DNA of 43,140 nucleotides from NCBI GenBank assembly GCA_045125095.1, contig JBGVMW010000204.1, forward strand, positions 1 through 43,140. Reading direction: 5' to 3'. Of this stretch, positions 16,533-23,216 are shown piece by piece (positions within the stretch are counted from its first letter, which is position 1; every line of letters begins with the position of its first letter). The notes beneath the pieces were generated by a model, which saw only the letters and a program-made list of their open reading frames with translations, did not search any database and was not told where the DNA came from. A program made the position numbers and the translations under genes. The DNA comes from JBGVMW01 sp045125095. Lineage in GTDB: Bacteria > Bacillota > Clostridia > Lachnospirales > Lachnospiraceae.

Positions 16533-16919
16533 ATGAAAGAAGTATTCGAAAAGATAAAAGCAGAATTAGAGGAAGTAGCAGTACGAACCAAAAAAGATAT
16601 TGATGTGTCGTTTTACTATGGGAAACGTCATGCATATAAAACTGCAATTAAAATAGTCAATCGGATAGCAGAGGAATATCTTCCCGACACAAATGTCGGT
16701 AACAATGGATGGATTCCGGTAGAAGAATGCTTGCCAGACAATAGCGAATATATCTTGTTATCCTTTGCGAATTTTTCTATTCCACTGGTAGGAAGATACG
16801 AAGAAGATAGCGATGGCGGAGCATTTTATGTAGGTGATGAGGAAGATAGTTGTGTGAGCCAAGACTTGTTTGTAAATGCATGGCAGCCACTTCCAGAGCC
16901 ATATCGGAAAGGAGAATAA
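16533..16919 (+). CDS. DUF551 protein with N-terminal helical region
   Basis: The 128-residue protein has ~60 helical N-terminal residues (KIKAELEEVAVRTKKD...) followed by a DUF551 domain (GWIPVEECLPDNSEY ... AWQPLPEPY). ATG 16533 is preceded by AAAGGAG; an in-frame start 21 bases upstream lacks a comparable site. It is a diverged partner of the shorter DUF551 gene at 15784. Function unknown. Confidence 0.75.
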   Translation: MKEVFEKIKAELEEVAVRTKKDIDVSFYYGKRHAYKTAIKIVNRIAEEYLPDTNVGNNGWIPVEECLPDNSEYILLSFANFSIPLVGRYEEDSDGGAFYVGDEEDSCVSQDLFVNAWQPLPEPYRKGE

Positions 16920-16921
16920 TT

Positions 16922-17299
16922 ATGTCGGAATTATATATTTGCAAGGATTGTGGAAAGCAAACAAATAACAAACACGTTATATCGCTAATGAATGGGGAAG
17001 ATTTAATTATTCACAGATGCGATGATTGCAAAGAAAAGTTAAGTGCGGAGATAGAATGGGAAAATGAGCAATTTAGGGAAGATGATATTATCTGTCCGTG
17101 GTGCGGAGAACATTTTTCAGATTATGAGGAGATGTCGCAAGTTGTAGAAAATCCTTATGAGGAATCAGAAGGGAAAGTTAAGTGTCTGTGTTGTGAAAAA
17201 GAGTTTGAATTGGAGATTGAAACAGTATGCTATTACACAACAAGAAAACCAAGTGAGCAATTTGATTATGAGGCATACTTACAGCAGAAAGGAGAATAG
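16922..17299 (+). CDS. Multi-zinc-ribbon protein
   Basis: The 125-residue acidic protein has four CxxC pairs: CKDC (~8), CDDC (~33), CPWC (~60) and CLCC (~91). They fit two zinc ribbons. ATG 16922 follows GGAGAATAATT. It lies two to three bases from its neighbours on either side, in a run of small accessory genes. It may bind RNA polymerase or nucleic acid; no family is recognised. Confidence 0.65.
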   Translation: MSELYICKDCGKQTNNKHVISLMNGEDLIIHRCDDCKEKLSAEIEWENEQFREDDIICPWCGEHFSDYEEMSQVVENPYEESEGKVKCLCCEKEFELEIETVCYYTTRKPSEQFDYEAYLQQKGE

Positions 17300-17301
17300 T
17301 C

Positions 17302-17670
17302 ATGACAAAATGGTACGACCGTATCGGGAATACAATTGAGATGAAAGTTGGCAGTAAATGGGTAAAAGGCGTTATCGTTGAGGGGTACAGAACGCATGAT
17401 GGGGCTGTTAATATGCAGACATTAGCAGGCAAGAAATACTGGTGCTATACGAATGCAGAGGATTTGCATTTTAGAAAATGTGAGGGTTCTAAGGGAGATT
17501 TAATTACAAATGCAGACCGCATTAGAGCAATGAGTGATGAGGAATTAATAGACTTTCTTTGTTCAATAGAAACATACGAAGAAGGTAGTGCAATGACAAT
17601 AGAAGGCGGCATTGCGATGTGTTCGGTTTCTGATGTTAAAAAATGGTTGCAGGAAGAATTGGAGGAATAG
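17302..17670 (+). CDS. Phage accessory protein, unknown function
   Basis: The 122-residue protein has an N-terminal beta-rich half (DRIGNTIEMKVGSKWVKGVIVEGYRT) and a C-terminal half with TNADRIRAMSDEELIDFL...DVKKWLQEELEE. The latter motif recurs as a stand-alone small protein in many Clostridia phages, so this may be a fusion of two modules. GAAAGGAGAATAGTC precedes ATG 17302. Function unknown. Confidence 0.7.
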   Translation: MTKWYDRIGNTIEMKVGSKWVKGVIVEGYRTHDGAVNMQTLAGKKYWCYTNAEDLHFRKCEGSKGDLITNADRIRAMSDEELIDFLCSIETYEEGSAMTIEGGIAMCSVSDVKKWLQEELEE

Positions 17671-17672
17671 AC

Positions 17673-17828
17673 ATGGAAATGCGAAATAACAAAACATGTA
17701 GCATATTAAATGACGATTGCCCAGAGCGGAACTTAGATGACTGCGGATACTGTCAGCTTCATTCAGTAGTCGAGTATTATCGTCATAGAGTGTATGTGAT
17801 GCAGGAAGAAAGTGAGGAACAGTCATGA
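17673..17828 (+). CDS. Small cysteine-rich protein
   Basis: A 51-residue protein with cysteines at CSILNDDC and CGYCQLH, arranged as a small zinc-binding unit, then a basic/acidic helix. GGAGGAATAGAC precedes ATG 17673, and the stop overlaps the next ATG (ATGA). No recognised family. Confidence 0.6.
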   Translation: MEMRNNKTCSILNDDCPERNLDDCGYCQLHSVVEYYRHRVYVMQEESEEQS

Positions 17829-17976
17829 CCACTGAAGAAATAGCAAAGCGGGAAATGCTAAAAGAGTGGGATACTCTAATTGCATTAGTCAGAAAAGGAT
17901 TAGATTAGATTTGAATGGACATGATATTCTGATAGTGCCATGCAGGGACAGCGTAAGAAGTCCGGTAAAGAAATAA
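17825..17976 (+). pseudogene. Small gene split by a GATTA duplication
   Basis: ATG 17825 opens MTTEEIAKREMLKEWDTLIALVRKGLD and stops at TAG 17906-17908. Two copies of GATTA (17898-17907) sit at the break. Removing one five-base copy joins the frame to LNGHDILIVPCRDSVRSPVKK, ending at TAA 17974-17976, a 48-residue protein. The overlap with the previous gene and the seamless repair suggest a real gene with a five-base tandem duplication. The short 27-residue product could still be made. Confidence 0.5.
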
Positions 17977-17994
17977 CAACAGAGGGGGAGAGAA

Positions 17995-18420
17995 ATGGAT
18001 AAGAACATATTGCAGGAGTACATAGATGCTTGCGAACTCATAAAAGAAACAGAGAGTGATATAAAGAAACTGCGGAAGAAGAAAAAGACTATAATTCAAA
18101 CAAACGTGACAGGCTCTAATCCAAATTTTCCATATCAGCCACAGCACTTTCAGATACAAGGCACAACATTCACTGTACGAGATGAAAGTCATCTGCAACA
18201 TGAAGAAAAGCTTTTGGAAGAAAGAAAAGCAAATGCAGAGCAGATAAAGCATGAGGTAGATGCTTATATGAATACATTACCGGTCCGGATGCAGAGGATT
18301 GTTAAATATAGGTTCTTTGAGGGATTGGAATGGGAACAGATAGCGATAAAGATGGGCAGAAAAGCAACTAAGGATTCTGTTAGAAAAGAGTTTGAGCGTT
18401 TTATGAAAATGGAAGATTAA
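17995..18420 (+). CDS. Sigma-70 region-4-like late transcription regulator
   Basis: The 141-residue protein has a coiled-coil N-terminus (residues ~1-35 and 60-85). Its C-terminal helix-turn-helix resembles sigma region 4 and ArpU/DUF1492 phage regulators: LPVRMQRIVKYRFFEGLEW, then QIAIKMGRKATKDSVRKEFERF. It is the last gene of the early operon, where such proteins switch on late genes. GGGGGAGAGAA precedes ATG 17995. It may act on a promoter upstream of the terminase genes. Confidence 0.82.
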   Translation: MDKNILQEYIDACELIKETESDIKKLRKKKKTIIQTNVTGSNPNFPYQPQHFQIQGTTFTVRDESHLQHEEKLLEERKANAEQIKHEVDAYMNTLPVRMQRIVKYRFFEGLEWEQIAIKMGRKATKDSVRKEFERFMKMED

Positions 18421-18457
18421 GAACTGCAAAATTCCTTTTAAAATTATCAAAAAATCA

Positions 18458-18486
18458 TTGACATAATGTACACCCTATGATATAAT
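18458..18486 (+). promoter_or_regulatory. Consensus housekeeping promoter
   Basis: TTGACA (18458-18463), a 17-base spacer and TATAAT (18481-18486) match the sigma-70/SigA consensus fully. It lies directly upstream of a 38-residue hydrophobic peptide gene with an AGGAGGTG ribosome binding site. Nothing in the sequence suggests repression in the lysogen. Confidence 0.88.
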
Positions 18487-18522
18487 ATAAACATAAAGAA
18501 CAGGAAGGAGGTGTAGTTGCAG

Positions 18523-18639
18523 ATGAGCAAAAAGAAAAAGCATAAAAAACAGAGCCCTATAGGACTTATAGCACAACTGTTAATCGCACTCGGAACGCTC
18601 TTGACAGGAATTGCAAGTCTAATAGAAGCTCTGAAATAG
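18523..18639 (+). CDS. Small basic-hydrophobic peptide, possible type I toxin
   Basis: A 38-residue peptide: a lysine-rich N-terminus (MSKKKKHKKQ) and one hydrophobic helix (residues ~12-36) ending in LIEALK. GGAGG lies 11 bases before ATG 18523; an in-frame TTG at 18517 would be five bases away and is an alternative. It has its own perfect promoter. Size and design resemble membrane-acting type I toxins or holin-like peptides, but no family is recognised with confidence. An antisense promoter candidate lies just downstream. Confidence 0.6.
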   Translation: MSKKKKHKKQSPIGLIAQLLIALGTLLTGIASLIEALK

Positions 18640-18640
18640 G

Positions 18641-18665
18641 GAACGGGGGGCGAAAGCCCCTAACC
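18641..18665. terminator. GC-rich stem-loop after the small peptide
   Basis: The stem GGGGC-gaaa-GCCCC is flanked by a second layer, GGG...CCC. There is no T-run on the plus strand, so it is more likely an RNA-stabilising or regulatory hairpin than a complete terminator. Confidence 0.45.
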
Positions 18666-18674
18666 CTTGCGAAT

Positions 18675-18683
18675 AGTATAGCA
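18675..18683 (-). promoter_or_regulatory. Candidate antisense promoter (extended -10)
   Basis: On the minus strand TGCTATACT forms an extended -10 box (TATACT at 18675-18680). The -35 region is poor. A transcript starting near 18668 would cross the GC-rich stem and the end of the peptide gene, the layout of an antisense antitoxin RNA. Confidence 0.35.
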
Positions 18684-18696
18684 CATCTGCACGAAA

Positions 18697-18879
18697 ATGA
18701 ATAGATTAAAGTTTAAATGGTTGTTTCTATTAACTGCATGGATTATCTTTATTGGAACAGGACGAAATGTATATGCTTCAATATTGCTGATTCTTGCAAG
18801 CCTTTACCAACTGACAGAATTGATTCCCGAAGTTGTGAAGTATATGAGAGAGGTGTATTATGCCAAAAGGAAATCCTAA
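18697..18879 (+). CDS. Small membrane protein, unknown function
   Basis: A 60-residue protein with two hydrophobic stretches (residues ~7-22 and 27-45) and a basic C-terminus. The ribosome binding site is weak, so translation may depend on the upstream gene. Its end overlaps the next gene's start by 20 bases. Function not recognised. Confidence 0.5.
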   Translation: MNRLKFKWLFLLTAWIIFIGTGRNVYASILLILASLYQLTELIPEVVKYMREVYYAKRKS

Positions 18880-19063
18880 TCCACAGACAATTGCAACAGA
18901 AAAATATAATAAAAAAGCGGGTATTATAAGCAAGTCATATAAACTTCGTAAAGAGGTTGTTGAGCAATTCGCAGCTGCGTGTGAAAAAGCTGGGGTAAGT
19001 CAAGCCGCACAGCTTACGAAAATGATGAAAGAATTTTCGGAAAAACAAAATGAATTAAGTTAA
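18860..19063 (+). CDS. Small Arc-like/ribbon-helix-helix-type phage protein
   Basis: A 67-residue basic protein beginning MPKGNPNPQT, with SKSYKLRKEVVEQFAAAC followed by a second helix (AGVSQAAQLTKMMKEF). This is the strand-helix-helix layout of Arc/MetJ-type repressors and is common in Clostridia phages. GAGAGGTG precedes ATG 18860. It is the last gene before a strong terminator and may regulate nearby promoters. Confidence 0.7.
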   Translation: MPKGNPNPQTIATEKYNKKAGIISKSYKLRKEVVEQFAAACEKAGVSQAAQLTKMMKEFSEKQNELS

Positions 19064-19069
19064 AGATAA

Positions 19070-19113
19070 GGGAGTATGCATAAATGACATTTGTATGCTC
19101 CCTTATTTATTTT
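19070..19113 (+). terminator. Rho-independent terminator ending the early region
   Basis: GGGAGTATGCA (19070-19080) pairs with TGTATGCTCCC (19092-19102) over 11 positions, including two G-T pairs. It is followed by TTATTTATTTT. Confidence 0.85.
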
Positions 19114-19347
19114 GTTATATATAACATGTTTAAACGGAATTGTTATATAGTTTTTGAAAGTTTGTCCGTTTTGTCCGCTTTGTCCGTTTAAAATATGTTA
19201 TAGTATAAAATGCAGAAGTGTAAATGATATCGCCTTAACACTTCATCTTTGATATCATTTATACTTGACCTGTTATATACCTACTACGGTTGTTTCATTT
19301 TTTTTAGTTTCTCATTCATAATACTTTACTTTTACGAAATTACAACT

Positions 19348-19383
19348 GAGGCGGATGAAAGTTAGACCGCCTCTCTCCTTTTC
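19348..19383 (+). terminator. Stem-loop with pyrimidine-rich tail
   Basis: GAGGCGG (19348-19354) and CCGCCTC (19367-19373) form a perfect seven-base stem with a 12-base loop. TCTCCTTTTC follows. A terminator or attenuator in the leader of the packaging operon. Confidence 0.6.
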
Positions 19384-19415
19384 AAGAATGAGAGATAATA
19401 TAACAAAGTAATCAG

Positions 19416-19442
19416 AAAGACGTCATTATGATGTCTTTTTTT
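19416..19442 (+). terminator. Stem-loop with T-run directly upstream of terS
   Basis: AAAGACGTCAT pairs with ATGATGTCTTT (one G-T position) and is followed by a run of T. It lies only 25 bases before the terminase small-subunit gene, so it may act as an attenuator for the late operon. Confidence 0.65.
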
Positions 19443-19466
19443 AATGCGAAAGTGTGGTGAGCCTGG

Positions 19467-19961
19467 ATGGCAGATTATGAATATTCAGATTTGACAAAGA
19501 ATCAGCAACGATTGATTGACGGATTATTGTCTGATATGACAAACGTGGAAGCCTATAAACAGGCTTACCCAAATTCAAAGATGACTGATACACAGATGGG
19601 TATTGAAGTTGCTAATATGATTAAAAACAAAGATGGTAGGTATCCTAAGTTTTTCCTAGTGTATCAGAAGATGAAAGCTGAGGTTGATGAAAGAGCAAAG
19701 GAAGCATCAATTGCCACAGCAGTTGAAGTATTGCAGTTTTACACTTCTGTGTTGAGAAATGAAGTGAAAGAAGAGGTGCCGATGGTCGTAAGCACTGGTG
19801 ACTTCTGCTCGGAGGTGCAGATGGTTGAAAAAGGTGCGTCGTTGCGTGATAGAAAAGGTGCCGCGGATTCGTTAGCGAAGCATTATGGCATTCTTACAGA
19901 TAAGGTTGCATTAGAAGTTGCGCCAATCGTGATAAAGGATGATGTGTTGGATGACAGCTAA
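19467..19961 (+). CDS. terS: Terminase small subunit
   Basis: The 164-residue protein matches the Terminase_2 family: an N-terminal DNA-binding helix-turn-helix (LTKNQQRLIDGLLSD...NVEAYKQAYPNS, in two pieces) and a helical oligomerisation region. It recognises phage DNA and recruits the large subunit for packaging. GTGTGGTGAGCCTGG precedes ATG 19467; GGTGAG is the likely binding site. It overlaps the large-subunit gene by 11 bases. Confidence 0.9.
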   Translation: MADYEYSDLTKNQQRLIDGLLSDMTNVEAYKQAYPNSKMTDTQMGIEVANMIKNKDGRYPKFFLVYQKMKAEVDERAKEASIATAVEVLQFYTSVLRNEVKEEVPMVVSTGDFCSEVQMVEKGASLRDRKGAADSLAKHYGILTDKVALEVAPIVIKDDVLDDS

Positions 19962-21189
19962 AGAAATAAGCATCAAAGAGCGCATCGGTGGTGGATATAA
20001 CGACTTCTGGAACACTAAGAAGCGTTATCGTGTATGTAAGGGAAGTCGTGGTTCTAAGAAATCAAAGACAACAGCAATCAACATGATAACAAGAATTGTA
20101 CAGTATCCGGAAAGTAATGGTTTATGTGTTAGAAGATATCAGAATACATTGAGGGATAGTGTATTCAGTGATTTGAAATGGGCTATACATAAGCTGGAAC
20201 TGGACGAGTACTTCGACTGGACAGTATCACCGATGGAGATTATTTATAAGCCAACTGGTCAGAAAATACTATTCCGTGGATTAGATGATGGTTTAAAAAT
20301 CACATCCATTTCTGTTGAGAAAGGTGTTTTGTGTTGGGTATGGATAGAAGAAGCCTACGAGATAACCAGTGAAGATGATTTTAATAAGCTGGATATGTCT
20401 ATCCGTGGACAGGTTCCGGATGGATATTTCAAACAGATAACATTGACATTCAATCCATGGTCAGCAAATAGCTGGTTAAAAGCTAGGTTCTTTGATAATG
20501 CTGATGAGAATACATTCACTAAGACCACAACATGGAAATGCAATGAGTGGCTGGATGATTCTGATAGAAATATCTTTCTGACAATGCAGAAAAACAACCC
20601 GAGGCGATATCGTATTGAGGGTGATGGTGATTGGGGTATTGCAGAGGGATTGATTTATGAGAAAGTAAAGATTGAGGATTTTAACATTGATGGCATCAGA
20701 AAGATACCTGGTGTCATTTCTTCATTCAGTCTGGATTTTGGTTTTACTGACCCGAATGCTTTTATATGCTGCATAATCGACCAGAAAAACATGAATATCT
20801 ATGTATTTGACGAATGGTATGCAACCGGTGTTACTAACAAGATTATCGCAGAGCAGATTAAAAGCATGGGATATGGCGGTCAGCGTATTGTATGTGATTC
20901 TGCAGAGCCAAAAAGTATTGCAGAGTTGCAGGATGAGGGAATCAATGCAGAGCCGGCCAGAAAGGGCAAGGACAGTGTAAATCACGGTATTCAGTTAATA
21001 CAGAACTATACCATTATCGTTCATCCAAAATGCGGAAATTTCAAGATTGAAATTGAAAATTACTGTTGGGCGAAAGATAAAGATGGCAAGCCAACAGATA
21101 AGCCTGACCATGAATTTTCACATGGCATGGATTCCATGCGGTACGGTGTTACTAAAGCATTATTGCCGGATTTATACAGTTGGGAGTGA
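19951..21189 (+). CDS. terL: Terminase large subunit (PBSX/Terminase_3 type)
   Basis: The 412-residue packaging motor has an N-terminal ATPase with an atypical Walker A (GSRGSKKSKT, residues ~28-37), Walker B-like VLCWVWIEEAYE near 125, and a C-terminal RNase H-like nuclease with DFGFTDPNAF, CDSAEPKS and HGMDSMRYG. It translocates and cuts DNA into the prohead. Of several nearby ATG codons, 19951 is best spaced from AAAGGA. The family uses headful packaging in several relatives; the mode here is unknown. Confidence 0.93.
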   Translation: MTAKEISIKERIGGGYNDFWNTKKRYRVCKGSRGSKKSKTTAINMITRIVQYPESNGLCVRRYQNTLRDSVFSDLKWAIHKLELDEYFDWTVSPMEIIYKPTGQKILFRGLDDGLKITSISVEKGVLCWVWIEEAYEITSEDDFNKLDMSIRGQVPDGYFKQITLTFNPWSANSWLKARFFDNADENTFTKTTTWKCNEWLDDSDRNIFLTMQKNNPRRYRIEGDGDWGIAEGLIYEKVKIEDFNIDGIRKIPGVISSFSLDFGFTDPNAFICCIIDQKNMNIYVFDEWYATGVTNKIIAEQIKSMGYGGQRIVCDSAEPKSIAELQDEGINAEPARKGKDSVNHGIQLIQNYTIIVHPKCGNFKIEIENYCWAKDKDGKPTDKPDHEFSHGMDSMRYGVTKALLPDLYSWE

Positions 21190-21193
21190 TGTC

Positions 21194-21382
21194 ATGAAGA
21201 ACAGGCATGGAGATGTCCCAAAAACGAAATATGAATATTTAACCATAGACGGCAACTGGACAAATCATCCGGTTGCTTTTTGCTGGTATAAAAAAGGTGT
21301 GTTGACAAGAGGTCTGATGCACACACATAAATGCTGTGATAAGCAATGTAAAAGATTAGACAAGAACTATAAATTTGAATAA
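21194..21382 (+). CDS. Small conserved cysteine/histidine phage protein
   Basis: A 62-residue protein with THKCCDKQC near the C-terminus and HGDVPKTKYEYLTIDG near the start. The C/H cluster could bind zinc. ATG 21194 has GGGAGTGATGTC upstream. It lies between terL and portal, a typical place for a small conserved Clostridia phage protein of unknown role. Confidence 0.7.
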   Translation: MKNRHGDVPKTKYEYLTIDGNWTNHPVAFCWYKKGVLTRGLMHTHKCCDKQCKRLDKNYKFE

Positions 21383-21397
21383 GGCAGGTGATAAAGA

Positions 21398-22885
21398 ATG
21401 CTACAGTTCGGCATGGAGACAAAGCGAATAAATGAAATTATCAATATGACAGCTAAGCCAATCGATGATAAGAAGTTCCTGCAGCGTGAGTTGCGAAAAT
21501 TCATAAATTCATCAAAGCGAAAACACATGATAGATGGTGATTTGTATTATGACTATGAGCAGGCAATCATGCGGAAAAAGCGAATGGTGATAGGGGAAGG
21601 TGGTGTTCTGAAAGAGGACAAGAATCTTCCAAACAACCGGTTCACAGATAATCAGTATGCGAACATGGTTGACCAGAAAGTAAATTACCTGCTGAGTAAA
21701 CCTATTACGTTCAAAACAGATAATGAAGCCTATGCAGAGGCTCTTAAACAGGTATTTAACAAGAGATTTCATCGTACTCTAAAGAACCTTGGCAAAGATT
21801 CCTATAATGGCGGTATTGGCTGGTTATACCCCTACTACGATGAACAGGGAGAGTTCCGGATTAAGAAATTTCATCCATGGGAAGTACTTCCGTTTTGGGA
21901 TGATGAAGAACATACAAGGCTAGACTTTGCTGTTAGAGTGTATGATGTAGAAGTCTACGAGGGCGAATTAGAAAAGATTATTACCTACGTGGAAGTATAC
22001 GATACACAGGGCATTCACAGGTTCGTACTTGACGGAAATACTTTAGTACCGGATTACAGCACATATTACTTTGAACTGAATACAGATGATGAGATTATTC
22101 CTTACAATTGGGATAGGGTGCCGCTGATACCATTTAAGGCAAACAATACCGAAACGCCTTTACTGAAAAAGTGTAAATCTTTGCAAGACGGCATCAATGA
22201 GATATTGTCCAATTTTGGCGATGGTATGCAGGAAAACGCATCCGGCAATACGATTATCATTATTAAGAATTATGATGGACAGGACCTTGGGCAGTTCAGA
22301 CGGAATATAGCACAGTATAAGGCTGTTAAGGTCAGAACTGTTGACGGAGCAGATGGTGGCATTGATAAATTAGAGATTGAGGTCAACTGCGACAATTACA
22401 AGGCAATTCTGACAGAACTAAGGAAAGCACTGATACAGAACTGCAAGGGTTATGATGTGGAAGAACTTAAGTCCAGCGGTTCGCCTAATGAAATGACTAT
22501 CAAAGCGGTTTTTTCAGCCATAGATATTGATGCAAACGAGATTGAGACAGAGTACCAAGCATCCTTTGAGGAATTACTGTGGTTTGTAAATCAGTATCTA
22601 AAGAATGCTGGTATGGGCGATTTCACAAATGAAGATGTGGAAGTCATTTTCAATCGTGACATGATGGTTAATGAGTCACAAGTTATTACAGATATTAATA
22701 ACAGTGCTGCTATCTTGAGCAAAAAGACGCTTATCAGCCAGCATCCGTACATTGATGATGTGGATGCAGAACTTGAGCAGATCAAGAAAGAGCAGGAAGA
22801 AGCTGTTGAACAGTATGGCAACGCATTCATGCAGAAACCTGATGACAGTCAGGATGGTGATAATGTAGATGACGCAGAAAATTAA
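21398..22885 (+). CDS. Portal protein (SPP1 gp6-like)
   Basis: The 495-residue dodecameric portal forms the DNA entry pore. Family signatures include NRFTDNQYANMVDQKVNYLLSK (cited in parts), GIGWLYPYYDEQGE, HPWEVLPFWDDEEH and NTIIIIKNYDG. The C-terminus is helical and acidic. AGGTGATAAAGA precedes ATG 21398. Its end overlaps the metallopeptidase gene by 17 bases. Confidence 0.92.
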   Translation: MLQFGMETKRINEIINMTAKPIDDKKFLQRELRKFINSSKRKHMIDGDLYYDYEQAIMRKKRMVIGEGGVLKEDKNLPNNRFTDNQYANMVDQKVNYLLSKPITFKTDNEAYAEALKQVFNKRFHRTLKNLGKDSYNGGIGWLYPYYDEQGEFRIKKFHPWEVLPFWDDEEHTRLDFAVRVYDVEVYEGELEKIITYVEVYDTQGIHRFVLDGNTLVPDYSTYYFELNTDDEIIPYNWDRVPLIPFKANNTETPLLKKCKSLQDGINEILSNFGDGMQENASGNTIIIIKNYDGQDLGQFRRNIAQYKAVKVRTVDGADGGIDKLEIEVNCDNYKAILTELRKALIQNCKGYDVEELKSSGSPNEMTIKAVFSAIDIDANEIETEYQASFEELLWFVNQYLKNAGMGDFTNEDVEVIFNRDMMVNESQVITDINNSAAILSKKTLISQHPYIDDVDAELEQIKKEQEEAVEQYGNAFMQKPDDSQDGDNVDDAEN

Positions 22886-23216
22886 TATTCTAGGAACTGA
22901 ATACACAGTTGAATATAAGACAAATAACCAAGATGATATTTTGAAAGAAGCAAACGGTTATTGTGATATAACAAGTAAAAGAATTGTGATTTTGTCTGAA
23001 GAACGCAGTTCTGACGAAATTGATGATTTCCAATATTTGCAAAGAAAGACATTAAGGCATGAAGTAATTCATGCTTTTATTTTTGAAAGCGGTCTTTTTA
23101 CAAACACATACTGTGTAGATGGTGGATGGGCGAAGAATGAAGAAATGGTTGATTGGATTGCTATTCAGTTTCCAAAGATTCAGAAGGTATTTGTCGAGTT
23201 AGGATGTGATACATAA
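22869..23216 (+). CDS. Small zinc metallopeptidase-like protein
   Basis: The 115-residue protein has a complete HEVIH (HExxH) zinc motif near residue 64 and a downstream EEMVDWIAIQF helix that may supply the third ligand. It starts with a beta-rich ILGTEYTVEY. It sits between portal and MuF genes and overlaps both. Members in Clostridia phages are conserved in this position, but a proteolytic role in head maturation has not been shown here. Confidence 0.72.
   Translation: MTQKINILGTEYTVEYKTNNQDDILKEANGYCDITSKRIVILSEERSSDEIDDFQYLQRKTLRHEVIHAFIFESGLFTNTYCVDGGWAKNEEMVDWIAIQFPKIQKVFVELGCDT

Larger units (their letters stand above)
19114..19466. other. Gene-free stretch rich in inverted repeats before the terminase genes
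   Basis: No supported gene. In order: palindrome GTTATATATAAC (19114); a 19-bp near-perfect inverted repeat (19120-19138 with 19183-19202); three TTTGTCCG copies at 9-bp spacing (19161-19186); a TATAAA box at 19204 with TTGTCC 18 bases upstream; a 16-bp inverted repeat (19216-19231 with 19251-19266); GAGGCGG/CCGCCTC with a T-rich tail (19348-19380); and a second terminator (19416-19442). It could hold the late promoter and packaging or leader-RNA signals. Confidence 0.6.
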
